Positions 1 to 9,191 are shown, numbered from the stretch's first letter. The stretch is DNA of 64,000 bases from Balneolaceae bacterium (GCA_009711805.1 VEMX01000034.1:34333-98332), one strand, 5' to 3'. Program-made: numbers and translations. Notes: generated by a model not told the origin, from the sequence alone.

Positions 1-672
1 TTCTTTCAGATACAGTACCGCATTCCAGTTGGGTTTATGAAGAAAATTTCCAATGCTTACAAAATGTGCTCTTTGCTCGTACACCGGCAATTTATCCAGC
101 ATTTCCGGTTCCATGGATTGGAGCATAAAAGGTACATAGTGAAGCAATGATTCCCGGATCCCAAAACATTCGTTCAGGATTTCCATTTCGGTTTCAGAGA
201 TAATCAGAGAGAGATCGCTTCGATAGATACTGGCAATTTCTCTTTTGGCGATATCTGAAAACAGATCTGTTGTATGGAATGCCCTGCCTTCTTTCCAGGC
301 CTGTTCCCGGGCGTCTCGCAGGCAATGCAGGTCTTCAGTATCCAGTATTCTGAGAGCTGCAGGATGTTCTTCGGCTACTCTCCATCCAAACTGTTCCTCA
401 GTCATAAAACGATCGAACAGAACTACGGATGGCTGTACTGATCTTATAAAATCATCGAAGGAGGAATCATTGAGTTTTATTTTCTGCTCTTTCCCCCCTA
501 ACTGTTCAAGATCGGTCTCAAAACCACTTTTACCGGCTGCACTTGCAAAGGTGATTTCCCATCCCTCAGATTTAAACAATTGAATAAGCTGCATCATCCG
601 GCTTCCCGCGGCAGATGAACCAGGTTCCGGCCATACTTTCCCAATGATAAGCAAGGAGCAGGGCCGGGTCAT
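1..672 (-). CDS. Glycosyltransferase, GT4-like, N-terminal part (runs off the left edge)
   Basis: Reading the minus strand from the ATG at 670-672 gives an open frame to the window edge, about 224 residues beginning MTRPCSLLIIGKVWPEPGSS. The opening beta strand followed by a glycine/serine-rich loop and AGSRMMQLIQLF helix resembles the donor-independent N-terminal Rossmann half of GT-B glycosyltransferases; later the stretch SLIISETEMEIL fits the strand-helix pattern of that fold. The C-terminal nucleotide-sugar half lies outside the window, so substrate cannot be judged. Its start codon overlaps the stop of the upstream O-methyltransferase (ATGA), so the two are translationally coupled. Family assignment is from fold-like pattern only. 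Confidence 0.6.
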   Translation of the reverse strand, partial: MTRPCSLLIIGKVWPEPGSSAAGSRMMQLIQLFKSEGWEITFASAAGKSGFETDLEQLGGKEQKIKLNDSSFDDFIRSVQPSVVLFDRFMTEEQFGWRVAEEHPAALRILDTEDLHCLRDAREQAWKEGRAFHTTDLFSDIAKREIASIYRSDLSLIISETEMEILNECFGIRESLLHYVPFMLQSMEPEMLDKLPVYEQRAHFVSIGNFLHKPNWNAVLYLKE

Positions 673-1328
673 TTTTTTCGGATTATATTGATTCCATCCC
701 GAACCGGAAGCAGTACCTGTTCAACCCGTTCATCTTCGGCTACTTTGGTATTAAAGGCTGCTATAGCTTGTGATTTCGAGTCATCCGGACTTAGTACGGT
801 GCCGCCCCAAAGAGCATTATCAGCAATTATGAGACCTCCCTGCTTTAATTTTGGAAGCACTTTATCGTAATACAAACTGTAGCTGATTTTGTCCGCATCC
901 AGGAAAACCAGATCAAATGTTCCCTCCAGTTTATCTACCAGCTTTCGGGCATCCCCCTTCAGCAACCTGATTTTCTTCTTAGTATCATATTTTGCAAAAT
1001 GTGCTTCCGAAAGTTGCTGATGGCGTTCGTTGTACTCTATGGTAATCACTTCTCCGTCATCACCCAGTGCTTCTGCCATGGTGATGGCCGAATAGCCTGT
1101 AAAGGAGCCGATCTCCAGCACCCGGCGGGCATTACTAATTCTAATCAACGTCTTAAGCAACTGTCCCACCAGTTTACCACTTAACATATCGATATACTCA
1201 AGCTCACGGTCTGATGAATCAACAATATTCTGTATTGCTGAAGATTCAGGGGTGGTCATACCCTCTGCATATCTTTCTATTTCGGGATCGGTAATATGAA
1301 CGATTGGTTTTTGGCTGTGTTTCTTCAT
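669..1328 (-). CDS. Class I SAM-dependent O-methyltransferase (COMT/MdmC type)
   Basis: 219 residues, the normal size for the small cation-dependent caffeoyl-CoA/catechol O-methyltransferase family. Visible motifs are the SAM-binding loop VLEIGSFTGYSA (about residues 70-81), the acidic VITIEY strand, the metal-site stretch VFLDADK and the following IIADNALWGG, which are diagnostic for this family. It probably methylates a hydroxyl of a small aromatic or similar acceptor in the cytoplasm; the substrate is unknown. It overlaps the downstream glycosyltransferase by ATGA and its start lies only 2 bp from the possible TTG start of the divergent acyltransferase. Confidence 0.88.
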   Translation of the reverse strand: MKKHSQKPIVHITDPEIERYAEGMTTPESSAIQNIVDSSDRELEYIDMLSGKLVGQLLKTLIRISNARRVLEIGSFTGYSAITMAEALGDDGEVITIEYNERHQQLSEAHFAKYDTKKKIRLLKGDARKLVDKLEGTFDLVFLDADKISYSLYYDKVLPKLKQGGLIIADNALWGGTVLSPDDSKSQAIAAFNTKVAEDERVEQVLLPVRDGINIIRKK

Positions 1329-1330
1329 AA

Positions 1331-2041
1331 TTGAAAGATAAGGCCGTTACCCCTATTATCACCAAAAAGAATTCATTGAATTTTATACCTGCCAAAGAAT
1401 CGGGATTTGTTACCTGGTTTTTCGATTTATACACACGTTTTCTGCTTCGCAGGCGATTCCGGCATGTCTGGATTAGGCAACTGTACACTCCCCCAGCTAA
1501 TCGGAAAACGGTATATTATTTGAACCACAACTCCTGGTGGGATGGTTTGATCCCTCTGTTTCTGAACCGAAAGCTGTTCTCACAAAAAGCCCGGGCTATG
1601 ATGGAAGACAAACAGATGATCAAGTATCCCTTTTTTAGAAAACTCGGAGCGTTCTCTGTCAACCTGGAAAACAAACGATCGGTCATACGCTCACTAAGAT
1701 ATGCCCTCTCTTCTCTGGAAAAACCCCGGGCGGCCCTCTATATATACCCGGAAGGTACTATTACCCCGGCCTCTCAACAAAAACCTGACTTTCAACAAGG
1801 ACTGGCCTGGTTGGCTCAAAAAACGAAACAAACTGATTTCGTCCCTGTTGCTGTTTATATACATACCCTCCGGCATAGCAAAGCGGAACTATATATCTCA
1901 ATAGGTAATGAAACTGTTTTTGATAATTCATTAAACCGCAAAGATTTAAATAATATCTTTGAAAATGAAATTCATGATCTTATAAAAGGAACAAAAGAAG
2001 TTGCCGGCTTTGATGACCAGGGATTCAGGCAGATATTCTGA
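1331..2041 (+). CDS. Lysophospholipid-type acyltransferase (PlsC fold), candidate carotenoid glycoside acyltransferase
   Basis: 236 residues with the two acyltransferase motifs: NHNSWWD (about 65-71, the HX4D catalytic pair) and YPEGT (about 139-143). Short single-domain PlsC proteins of this kind include the CruD-type enzymes that acylate carotenoid glycosides. The neighbours, a CrtC-like hydratase and a CruC-like glycosyltransferase, make that role plausible here, though ordinary phospholipid acylation cannot be excluded. There is no ATG near the 5' end: the frame opens with TTG at 1331, and a second TTG at 1376 is also possible, so the start is uncertain. The divergent methyltransferase starts immediately upstream, leaving almost no space for a promoter. 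Confidence 0.72.
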   Translation: MKDKAVTPIITKKNSLNFIPAKESGFVTWFFDLYTRFLLRRRFRHVWIRQLYTPPANRKTVYYLNHNSWWDGLIPLFLNRKLFSQKARAMMEDKQMIKYPFFRKLGAFSVNLENKRSVIRSLRYALSSLEKPRAALYIYPEGTITPASQQKPDFQQGLAWLAQKTKQTDFVPVAVYIHTLRHSKAELYISIGNETVFDNSLNRKDLNNIFENEIHDLIKGTKEVAGFDDQGFRQIF

Positions 2042-2067
2042 AGTCAATGATTACTCAAAACCCAAGT

Positions 2068-3135
2068 CTACCAGGTCCAGGGGTATAAACGCTTCGATTT
2101 TTGCACCCAGTGCGGACTTTCCGCCATATACCTCAACCTCATATGCACCAAAGGCCAAAATTTTTTACTATAGATTCTATCGGGGCGTATATACTCTGAA
2201 AACCCTTGGGCTGCATATATTAAACCATTTCTTTCAATAACGGCATTACCTATAAAACGCTGATAGAAAGGGCCATTATCAACTGCTTTGCCGCATTGAA
2301 TAGCAACCTTCGTTCTCTGAGCCAGAAAGTGAATTTTCCTTGATGAATACAACCCAAAGGCGTTCAATTGTTTAGCTGATGTTTTAATTTCATCAAAGGT
2401 ATCTATTAGCTGTTGATTTGTCCTGTCGATCAACCATGCCTTAAATTGTTTTCCCGAACTGCCATTCATCAAATAATAAATAAGGGTACTGTCTTCAAAA
2501 TGATATCTCCCCCAATACCAATCCTTAAAGCTCTCCTTCATCGGCTCCATACCTGTATTGTGGTCATGATATCCGGTCCCTGCAAATACCATGTCTTGCC
2601 TGCGGTTGCTGCCGTTAACCGATAAATTCACCTTGATCTTTGCTCTTGGTAGAATCAAATTCCAGCTGTGATGGGAATCATCATTGTTGCAGATCAGTGA
2701 TGCATCAGGAGCTGGAGATTTAAAACTGATACTCCCCTCCACCGAATGCCCCGATACCAACTGCTGAGAAAGACTCAATTCATATTCTACTCTTCCTGAA
2801 CAGTGAGTAAAATGAAACCCATCCCCCCCGATTCTGAAAATCCCGGCATCTTTTTCCCAGCTAAAATTGTTATCCCCATATTCCAAAAAACTATAGTAAA
2901 CCGGTTGTGTATCTTTATAAACGGAAACACTCACAGCTGGCACATGCCCGGCCGTATTACTGTTGTTATATAATTCTGTTATCTTTTTGGTAGAAAATGG
3001 ATTATCTAAATAGAAAATGATCACAAATCCATATTTACCATCTGCACTAAGTCCATCAAAGTACCACCACTCGTAGCCGGAGGCGGGCTTATTTAAAGAC
3101 GGATAAAGGCTTCCCGGGTCTGTAGAAATATTCAT
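2068..3135 (-). CDS. crtC: Carotenoid 1,2-hydratase family protein (CrtC-like)
   Basis: 355 residues. The N-terminal YEWWYFDG (21-28) and the mid-protein GTGYHDHNTG (186-195) match the signature segments of the CrtC/hydroxyneurosporene synthase family, which hydrates the terminal C1=C2 double bond of acyclic carotenoid ends. No signal peptide is visible. It lies between an acyltransferase and a glycosyltransferase on the opposite strand. A tertiary C1 hydroxyl is the group that carotenoid glycosyltransferases use, which supports a joint pathway. Its start codon is 5 bp from the first possible ATG of the divergent glycosyltransferase and 56 bp from the better one. Exact carotenoid substrate is not deducible. 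Confidence 0.8.
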   Translation of the reverse strand: MNISTDPGSLYPSLNKPASGYEWWYFDGLSADGKYGFVIIFYLDNPFSTKKITELYNNSNTAGHVPAVSVSVYKDTQPVYYSFLEYGDNNFSWEKDAGIFRIGGDGFHFTHCSGRVEYELSLSQQLVSGHSVEGSISFKSPAPDASLICNNDDSHHSWNLILPRAKIKVNLSVNGSNRRQDMVFAGTGYHDHNTGMEPMKESFKDWYWGRYHFEDSTLIYYLMNGSSGKQFKAWLIDRTNQQLIDTFDEIKTSAKQLNAFGLYSSRKIHFLAQRTKVAIQCGKAVDNGPFYQRFIGNAVIERNGLIYAAQGFSEYIRPDRIYSKKFWPLVHMRLRYMAESPHWVQKSKRLYPWTW

Positions 3136-3191
3136 ATCAAATGTTCATGTTGCTAATGATATGCAACCATCTGTTTACTACCTTTCGTTCA

Positions 3192-4346
3192 ATGGAACTT
3201 ATCATCATTTTTTCAATTATCTGGCTTTTATTCACATCGGTGATTCTGCTTAGAAACCTGGTGGACTTAAAAAGCATGCACTCCATATCTGCCCATACGG
3301 CAGAAACTGCCCCCCTTGTAAGTATATGCATTCCTGCCCGAAATGAAGAAGACGTTATAGAACACTGCGTAACCCAGGCTCTGAAACAAAATTACCCCAA
3401 CTTTGAAGTACTGGTACTGGATGATAATTCCACAGACGAAACGACTTCCATTCTTACGGAGCTCTCCAAAATCATCTCAAACCTCCATCACATAAAGGGA
3501 AAAGAAAAACCTCATTACTGGATGGGTAAACCGTGGGCTTGCAATCAATTAGGAGAATCAGCTAAAGGCAAGTATCTTCTATTTATTGATGCTGATGTGT
3601 GGCTTGAAGAGGATGCTCTCCCTAAAATGGTACAAGCACTTACCCAATACGACTGTATCACCGTTTGGCCTAAACAATATGTGGGTACTTTCTGGGAACA
3701 GATGATAGTTCCCATGATATACTACGCCGTGTTCACCCTTCTTCCCGCCCGGTATACTGAGCGCAAACCACGATGGATGCCTGTATCTGTCTACCATAAA
3801 TTTTCTGGCACATTTGCTGCTGCCTGTGGGCAGTTTATTGCATTTAGCCGCGAAGCATATCAAAAAACTGGAGGACACCATGCGGTACAACAAGAGGTGG
3901 TGGAAGATGTTCAGCTTGCAAAGCATGTCAGGAAACACGGCCTTCGTTTAAAGATGTACCATGGAACAGGTACGGTAAACTGCCGAATGTATACCTCACA
4001 TGCCGGCTTATGGGCGGGGCTTCGTAAAAACTTCTTTGCCGGTTTCAATAAAAATATCCTGCTGTTTGTATGTATGGGCCTGCTGCATCTGTTGGTTTTT
4101 GTAGCTCCTTTTGTCATCTTTATCCTTGCCTTGGTTTACCAAAGTTATTCTTTGGCTATCTTTTCCCTCATACCGCTCCTGCTTATTTTCTTACAACGGC
4201 TTCTCCTCGATATACGCTTTGGCTGGAATCCCTCTGTGAGCCTCCTTCACCCTGTTTCTGTACTTTGGTATCAATTACTGGGGGTTGTTTGCCTGACCGA
4301 TTATTTACGCGGAAAGAAAGCTTCATGGAAAGGACGGGAAGTCTGA
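3192..4346 (+). CDS. Family 2 glycosyltransferase, membrane-bound, candidate carotenoid glycosyltransferase (CruC-like)
   Basis: 384 residues from the ATG at 3192; the frame also has an ATG at 3141, but that would crowd the divergent crtC start and add a poorly hydrophobic leader. The preferred start begins directly with a membrane segment (MELIIIFSIIWLLFTSVILL). GT2 motifs follow: SICIPARNEE, VLDDNSTD, the DXD-like FIDADVW, and VVEDVQLA near the acceptor site. Three or so C-terminal membrane helices (from about FFAGFNKNILLF onward) complete the architecture of membrane carotenoid/lipid glycosyltransferases. Context with CrtC-like and acyltransferase genes suggests glycosylation of a C1-hydroxylated carotenoid. 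Confidence 0.75.
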   Translation: MELIIIFSIIWLLFTSVILLRNLVDLKSMHSISAHTAETAPLVSICIPARNEEDVIEHCVTQALKQNYPNFEVLVLDDNSTDETTSILTELSKIISNLHHIKGKEKPHYWMGKPWACNQLGESAKGKYLLFIDADVWLEEDALPKMVQALTQYDCITVWPKQYVGTFWEQMIVPMIYYAVFTLLPARYTERKPRWMPVSVYHKFSGTFAAACGQFIAFSREAYQKTGGHHAVQQEVVEDVQLAKHVRKHGLRLKMYHGTGTVNCRMYTSHAGLWAGLRKNFFAGFNKNILLFVCMGLLHLLVFVAPFVIFILALVYQSYSLAIFSLIPLLLIFLQRLLLDIRFGWNPSVSLLHPVSVLWYQLLGVVCLTDYLRGKKASWKGREV

Positions 4347-4414
4347 TTAAATTTCATCTCTTATTCATTAATTTTGTTTTCTTTTTTGATGAGGGATGGA
4401 CATATTAACAATAG

Positions 4415-5359
4415 ATGAAGATACTAATCGAGAAATATCTGAAGTATTTGAATGTTGAACGCAATGCTTCAGAACATACAATTATATCTTACCGAACCGA
4501 CCTTGAGTCTTTTCTCTCATTTATGGCTGCTCTTGAGGAAACAGAGCTTGAATCAATTGATGTGGAATCTGTTAGTCGCTTAAATATCAGGCTGTGGCTT
4601 GGAGAGCTTTCTGAACAGGATTATGCAAAAAGCACCATCGCTCGTAAAGTTGCAGCTCTGCGCTCTTTCTTTAAATATTGTTTCAAGCGAGGTCACATTC
4701 AGAAAAACCCGGCACATCTGCTGGTTGTCCCGAAAAAGAATAAATCACTCCCTAAAACAGCTACGGTAGAAGATATAGAGCGTATGATGGAGTGTGTGAA
4801 CACCCGTTCAATAAAAGGGTTGCAAGACCGCGCCATTCTTGAATTATTTTATGGAACTGGAATACGGTTAAGTGAGTTAACAGGACTAAACGTCACCGAT
4901 ATAGATTTCAGGCAAAAACAAGTACTTGTACGAGGGAAAGGAAATAAACAACGTATTATCCCACTTGGAAAAACAGTAATCGGTATACTCAAAACATTCA
5001 AAAAGAGAAGGACTGAGTTATATGGGCCACGAACAGATCAAGATGCCAAAAAAGCTCTTTTCCTGGCTGCATCTGGTCAGCGGATGTACAACCGCGCCGT
5101 AAATTACATGGTAGAAAAGTATTTAAAACGCACAAGCGAAGTAACACAAAAAAGCCCCCATGTATTGCGCCATAGTTTTGCTACCCATATGTTAGACAAT
5201 GGAGCAGACATACGAATTATAAAAGAGTTTTTAGGACATGCTAATTTAGCTGCCACACAGGTTTATACCCACACCAGTGTGGAGCGGTTAAAGAATGTGT
5301 ATAAACAGGCACATCCAAGAGCAAAAAACAAACAACACACATTAAGGAGAAAAAAATGA
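4415..5359 (+). CDS. xerC: Tyrosine recombinase XerC/XerD
   Basis: 314 residues. N-terminal SAM-like DNA-binding domain (1-105) and C-terminal catalytic domain with the complete active site: R151 (GTGIRLSEL), K175, H249 and R252 (HVLRHSFATHML), H275 (EFLGH) and nucleophile Y284 (TQVYTHTS). The expected function is resolution of chromosome dimers at dif. The gene overlaps the downstream hpf by 4 bp (ATGA), a xerC-hpf arrangement common in Bacteroidota, and stands at the start of a plus-strand group. A TAATTTTG sequence at 4369-4376 could be a -7 element. XerC versus XerD cannot be settled from this gene alone. Confidence 0.9.
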   Translation: MKILIEKYLKYLNVERNASEHTIISYRTDLESFLSFMAALEETELESIDVESVSRLNIRLWLGELSEQDYAKSTIARKVAALRSFFKYCFKRGHIQKNPAHLLVVPKKNKSLPKTATVEDIERMMECVNTRSIKGLQDRAILELFYGTGIRLSELTGLNVTDIDFRQKQVLVRGKGNKQRIIPLGKTVIGILKTFKKRRTELYGPRTDQDAKKALFLAASGQRMYNRAVNYMVEKYLKRTSEVTQKSPHVLRHSFATHMLDNGADIRIIKEFLGHANLAATQVYTHTSVERLKNVYKQAHPRAKNKQHTLRRKK

Positions 5360-5655
5360 AAACTACATTCACAGCACGACATTTCAATGCAAGCTCCAAC
5401 CTTCAACAATATTGCAGAGATGCAGTAGAAAAACTTGGGAATTATTATGATCGAATAGTGATGTGTGATGTTATCCTGGAACCCACTGCAGACGATGACA
5501 CTCCGAATCAGGCTGAAATCATCTTAAAGGTTCCGCGAAAAGTATTAACGGCTACTGAAGCTGCTTCCAGTTATGAGCAGGCTGTCCACGATGCTGTAGA
5601 AACACTCAGCAGGCAGCTTAAGAAGTACAAAGATAAAATGCACGCAACAAGCTAA
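5356..5655 (+). CDS. hpf: Ribosome hibernation-promoting factor, short type (HPF/YfiA)
   Basis: 99 residues, the length of short HPF/YfiA proteins without the C-terminal dimerisation domain. It has the typical FTARHFNASSNLQQYCRDAVEKLGNYYDRI opening helix-strand order and the C-terminal YEQAVHDAVETLSRQLKKYKDK helix. It binds the small ribosomal subunit in the decoding region and silences ribosomes in stationary phase or starvation. Start overlaps the stop of xerC, and hprK follows after 7 bp, so the three genes probably form one transcript. Confidence 0.9.
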   Translation: MKTTFTARHFNASSNLQQYCRDAVEKLGNYYDRIVMCDVILEPTADDDTPNQAEIILKVPRKVLTATEAASSYEQAVHDAVETLSRQLKKYKDKMHATS

Positions 5656-5662
5656 TACTCAT

Positions 5663-6694
5663 ATGCCATTTTCACCCCAAGCACCTATACCCCGAAAGGA
5701 AAAAATCTCGGTGTCTTACCTGGTTGGTAAGCTCCGGGAACGGGTCAATATTAATATTACATCATGTGCTTCTGAGCATTGCAGCGATGAGCGATTTGTG
5801 AATGAAGCTGACCTTCACCGGCCGGGGTTGGCGCTTGCCGGTTATATTAAACTATTTACATACCAGCGCGTCCAGATTATCGGAAATACGGAAACCCAAT
5901 TTCTTCAAAACCTACCGAAGGATAAACAAAAGGAAGCTTTTCGAAGAATTACCAAATTCGACATTCCCGTTATTTTCCTCACCGACAGCAACGAATTACC
6001 CGACTACCTGCTTCAAATAACGGAAGAAGCTGGAATTCCTGTTTTTTCCACTCCCCTGGAAACCACCCGTTTTATGTATCTGTTAAGGGATTTCCTGGAA
6101 GATCAGTTCGCCATTCAAACCATGGTTCACGGATCTATGGTGGATGTATATGGCATCGGGATTTTGGTTGCGGGAAAATCAGGTATTGGGAAAAGCGAAG
6201 TTGCTCTTGACCTGGTAGAACGTGGGCACCGCCTGGTAGCCGACGATGTGGTTATGCTTACCAAAAAAAGCAGTGTACTTATGGCTTCTGCCACCGAAAT
6301 GAGTAAACATTTTATGGAAATTCGGGGATTGGGCATTGTGGATGTCATGTCGATGTTTGGAATCAGGGCCATTCGTTACCAAAAACGGCTGGAGGTAGTA
6401 CTGGAGCTTACCCTGTGGGATGAAACCCGGGAAATTGAACGCACCGGCCTCAACCACGATTCCGTTAACGTTCTCGGCCTTGACATTCCTCTTATCCATC
6501 TACCCATTACCCCAGGAAAAAATATTACGGTAATAGCAGAGGTTATAGCAATGAATTACCTGCTGAAACACTATGGATATGACCCGGCTAAAGCATTTCA
6601 AGACCGTATTCAGTCCAGTATCTCAGACAAAACACAGGGTGAGAAAGGTATTCCCAAAAGAGCCATAGAATACTTTGAAGGTGATATAGAATAA
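5663..6694 (+). CDS. hprK: HPr kinase/phosphorylase
   Basis: 343 residues. N-terminal MurE-like domain (about 1-140) and C-terminal kinase with P-loop GKSGIGKSE (171-179), the LVADDVV strand, and the family signature around MEIRGLGIVDVMSMFGIRAI. The family phosphorylates and dephosphorylates a serine of HPr-like proteins in response to metabolic state. No HPr, EI or EIIA gene is in the window, so the partner is unknown. The linkage to hpf recalls the hpf-ptsN region of proteobacteria and suggests coupling of growth state and carbon signalling. Starts 7 bp after hpf. Confidence 0.9.
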   Translation: MPFSPQAPIPRKEKISVSYLVGKLRERVNINITSCASEHCSDERFVNEADLHRPGLALAGYIKLFTYQRVQIIGNTETQFLQNLPKDKQKEAFRRITKFDIPVIFLTDSNELPDYLLQITEEAGIPVFSTPLETTRFMYLLRDFLEDQFAIQTMVHGSMVDVYGIGILVAGKSGIGKSEVALDLVERGHRLVADDVVMLTKKSSVLMASATEMSKHFMEIRGLGIVDVMSMFGIRAIRYQKRLEVVLELTLWDETREIERTGLNHDSVNVLGLDIPLIHLPITPGKNITVIAEVIAMNYLLKHYGYDPAKAFQDRIQSSISDKTQGEKGIPKRAIEYFEGDIE

Positions 6695-6772
6695 CATTAG
6701 AGATTTGCCTAACTTTTTGATTGTGTTAAATAGCTTGGTATCTTAAGTCGATTTGTCAAATCATAATAGTAG

Positions 6773-7747
6773 ATGTCTTTTAAAAATCATTACTACTACG
6801 ACGAGCAAAATTGTGATTTTGTTCCCGTACAATACGACCGGACAGAACGGGTTATATATAATCTTTCAATATGGATACTTTCGGGGGTTATACTTACCGG
6901 TGTCCTGATTATTGCACTCTCTTCCTATATTGGCACGCCGGCTGAACTTGCTCTTAAAGCAGAAAACCAAGCGTTAAGTGAGCAATTAAATAAAACAAAG
7001 GACGCCCTGACAACCCTGGATCAGCAAATTGATAATATAGCTAAACAAGACAATGAATTATACCGCTCTATGCTCGGCATGGAAGAAATTCCATATGAAG
7101 AACGCCAGGCAGGGGTAGGTGGATCAGACCCTTATGCCGAATTTGATGTATATAGTTCCTCCTCTGCTGAATTGTTAAAATGGACCTCCTCCAAGATTGA
7201 TAAACTGGAACGCAAGATTGGAATTCAGAAACTTAGCTTTGAAGAGATTAAAGATCATTACAACAAGAACAGAGAAAAGCTAAATCATATTCCCGCTATT
7301 AAACCTACTCCCGGTATATTATTGAGTGGTTTTGGTATGCGTTTCCATCCTATACTTAAATACAACCGAATGCATAGCGGTCTTGATTTCAGAGCCGATA
7401 TTGGAGATCCTATATATACAACCGGGAATGGAACCATTAAATTTACCGGAAGAAAAGGGACACTTGGCAATATTGTTATTGTAGATCACGGTTATGGTTT
7501 TGAGACACTGTATGCACATCTAAGCCATATCCCCAAAAAAATAAGATCCGGAGTAACGGTAGAACGAGGCCAGCTTATTGGGCGGGCAGGAACCACCGGT
7601 TTATCAGAAGGACCGCATCTTCATTATGAAATACATAACAATGGTAAACCGGTAGATCCACTCTTTTACCTTTTTGCGGATACCTCTCCTGAAGAGTACG
7701 CTATGTTTAAAGAAATTTCGGAAACCAATAATAAATCCCTGGACTGA
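6773..7747 (+). CDS. M23 (LytM-type) peptidoglycan metallopeptidase, membrane anchored
   Basis: 324 residues. One N-terminal membrane helix (about 32-53) is followed by a coiled coil (about 58-100) and a C-terminal LytM domain. The zinc ligands are visible: H201 and D205 in HSGLDFRADIG and H284 in HLHYEIH, with H282 as the adjacent catalytic histidine. It is therefore likely an active endopeptidase cutting peptide cross-links in the periplasm, or an activator of amidases. It has its own 78-bp upstream gap after hprK; the M28 peptidase follows after 55 bp. Confidence 0.9.
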   Translation: MSFKNHYYYDEQNCDFVPVQYDRTERVIYNLSIWILSGVILTGVLIIALSSYIGTPAELALKAENQALSEQLNKTKDALTTLDQQIDNIAKQDNELYRSMLGMEEIPYEERQAGVGGSDPYAEFDVYSSSSAELLKWTSSKIDKLERKIGIQKLSFEEIKDHYNKNREKLNHIPAIKPTPGILLSGFGMRFHPILKYNRMHSGLDFRADIGDPIYTTGNGTIKFTGRKGTLGNIVIVDHGYGFETLYAHLSHIPKKIRSGVTVERGQLIGRAGTTGLSEGPHLHYEIHNNGKPVDPLFYLFADTSPEEYAMFKEISETNNKSLD

Positions 7748-7802
7748 CAGCTGCTTTTTTTTGTTCAGGAGTCCAACTATTAAAATCAAGATTACTGCAC
7801 CT

Positions 7803-9173
7803 ATGAAAGCTTGGTATATCTGCATTATTTTCTTTTTCTTCGCTCCCCTGCTAACGCACGCACAACCCTCCATAAATGATCAACATAAACGGGACGTTCA
7901 GCAGCTCATAGACCGGGCTATGAGCAGTGATGTGGCCTGGAACCGCCTTGTTTATATGGCGGATGAATTTGGCCCCCGATTTAGCGGCAGTCAAAACCTG
8001 GAACAATCCATCGACTGGATTCTCAAAACCATGGAAGAAGACGGGCTGGATAACATATGGGCACAAAACGTAAAAGTGCCACACTGGGTGCGGGGCAACG
8101 AATCTGCCACCCTTATTTCGCCACGAAAAATGGATCTCCCTATGCTGGGACTTGGCGGCAGTATAGCTACACCCGAAGATGGAATTACAGCTGATGTATT
8201 GGTCGTTAAAACCTTTGATGAACTGGAAGCACGTAAAGATGAAGCAGAAGGTAAGATTGTGCTATTTAATGCCGCATTTACCAGTTATGGACAAACCGTA
8301 AGCTACCGGACGAATGGAGCCGCTGAGGCCGCTAAATATGGAGCTGTAGCCAGTTTAATACGATCGGTAGGCCCTTACTCTATGCAAACCCCGCATACCG
8401 GTGTTATGTACTACCAAGATGACATTAAGAAAATTCCTCATGCTGCTATCACGGTGGAACACGCCATGATGATTCAGCGACTGACAGACCGTGGTGAAAA
8501 GATTACAATCAACCTAAAGATGGATGCACAAACGCTTCCCGATGCAGATTCAAGAAATGTGATAGCTGAGATTCAGGGAACTGAATATCCCGAAGAAATT
8601 ATCGTGCTCGGCGGACATATTGATTCCTGGGATGTCGGACAGGGAGTTATGGACGACGGCGGCGGGTGTATAGCGGCCTGGGAAGCCATACGGCTGATGA
8701 AAGAGTTAGGATTAAAGCCCAAACGCACCATCCGCGTGGTGTTGTGGACCAATGAAGAAAACGGCCTGGCAGGGGCAAATGAATATCACCGCTGGGTAAA
8801 AGAGGAAGAAGGTTCTTTGGAAAATCATGTCTTAGCCATGGAGTCGGACAGTGGTGTATTCGATCCTCTTGGATTTGGCTTTTCCGGAAGCGATGAGGCT
8901 TATTCAATCCTTTCCAGTATTGGGGCTTTATTAAAGCCTATAGAATCTGGTGAGGTAACTAAGGGCGGAGGCGGTGCCGACATCGGTCCTCTAATGAGAG
9001 ATGGCGTACCCGGCATGGGCTTGCGTGTAGATGGGTCTAAGTACTTCTGGTATCACCACACCGGTGCTGATACTATGGATAAACTTGATAAGGAGGACTT
9101 CAACGAATGTGTAGCTACCATGGCTGTTTTCGCCTATATGGTTGCTGACATGGATCAAACACTCCCCCGCTAA
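7803..9173 (+). CDS. Secreted M28 zinc aminopeptidase/carboxypeptidase Q-like
   Basis: 456 residues from the ATG at 7803, where a clear signal peptide begins (MKAWYICIIFFFFAPLLTHA); the longer open frame upstream overlaps the M23 gene and is not needed. A PA-type insert precedes the M28 core. Metal ligands are visible in GGHIDSWDVGQG and MDDGGGC (H and D), TNEENGLAG (general base and zinc glutamates), ESDSGVF and YHHTGADTMDKL. The layout matches plasma glutamate carboxypeptidase/CPQ homologues. It probably degrades peptides in the periplasm or outside the cell. Confidence 0.9.
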   Translation: MKAWYICIIFFFFAPLLTHAQPSINDQHKRDVQQLIDRAMSSDVAWNRLVYMADEFGPRFSGSQNLEQSIDWILKTMEEDGLDNIWAQNVKVPHWVRGNESATLISPRKMDLPMLGLGGSIATPEDGITADVLVVKTFDELEARKDEAEGKIVLFNAAFTSYGQTVSYRTNGAAEAAKYGAVASLIRSVGPYSMQTPHTGVMYYQDDIKKIPHAAITVEHAMMIQRLTDRGEKITINLKMDAQTLPDADSRNVIAEIQGTEYPEEIIVLGGHIDSWDVGQGVMDDGGGCIAAWEAIRLMKELGLKPKRTIRVVLWTNEENGLAGANEYHRWVKEEEGSLENHVLAMESDSGVFDPLGFGFSGSDEAYSILSSIGALLKPIESGEVTKGGGGADIGPLMRDGVPGMGLRVDGSKYFWYHHTGADTMDKLDKEDFNECVATMAVFAYMVADMDQTLPR

Positions 9174-9191
9174 ACAATATTCCAAATGGAT

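Noticed and set aside
245..583. 112-codon plus-strand frame at the left edge
   Set aside because: It is antisense to the glycosyltransferase gene, whose minus-strand frame is continuous and coupled to the methyltransferase gene.
7674..7802. Longer N terminus for the M28 peptidase
   Set aside because: It overlaps the M23 gene, and the ATG at 7803 begins a clear signal peptide.
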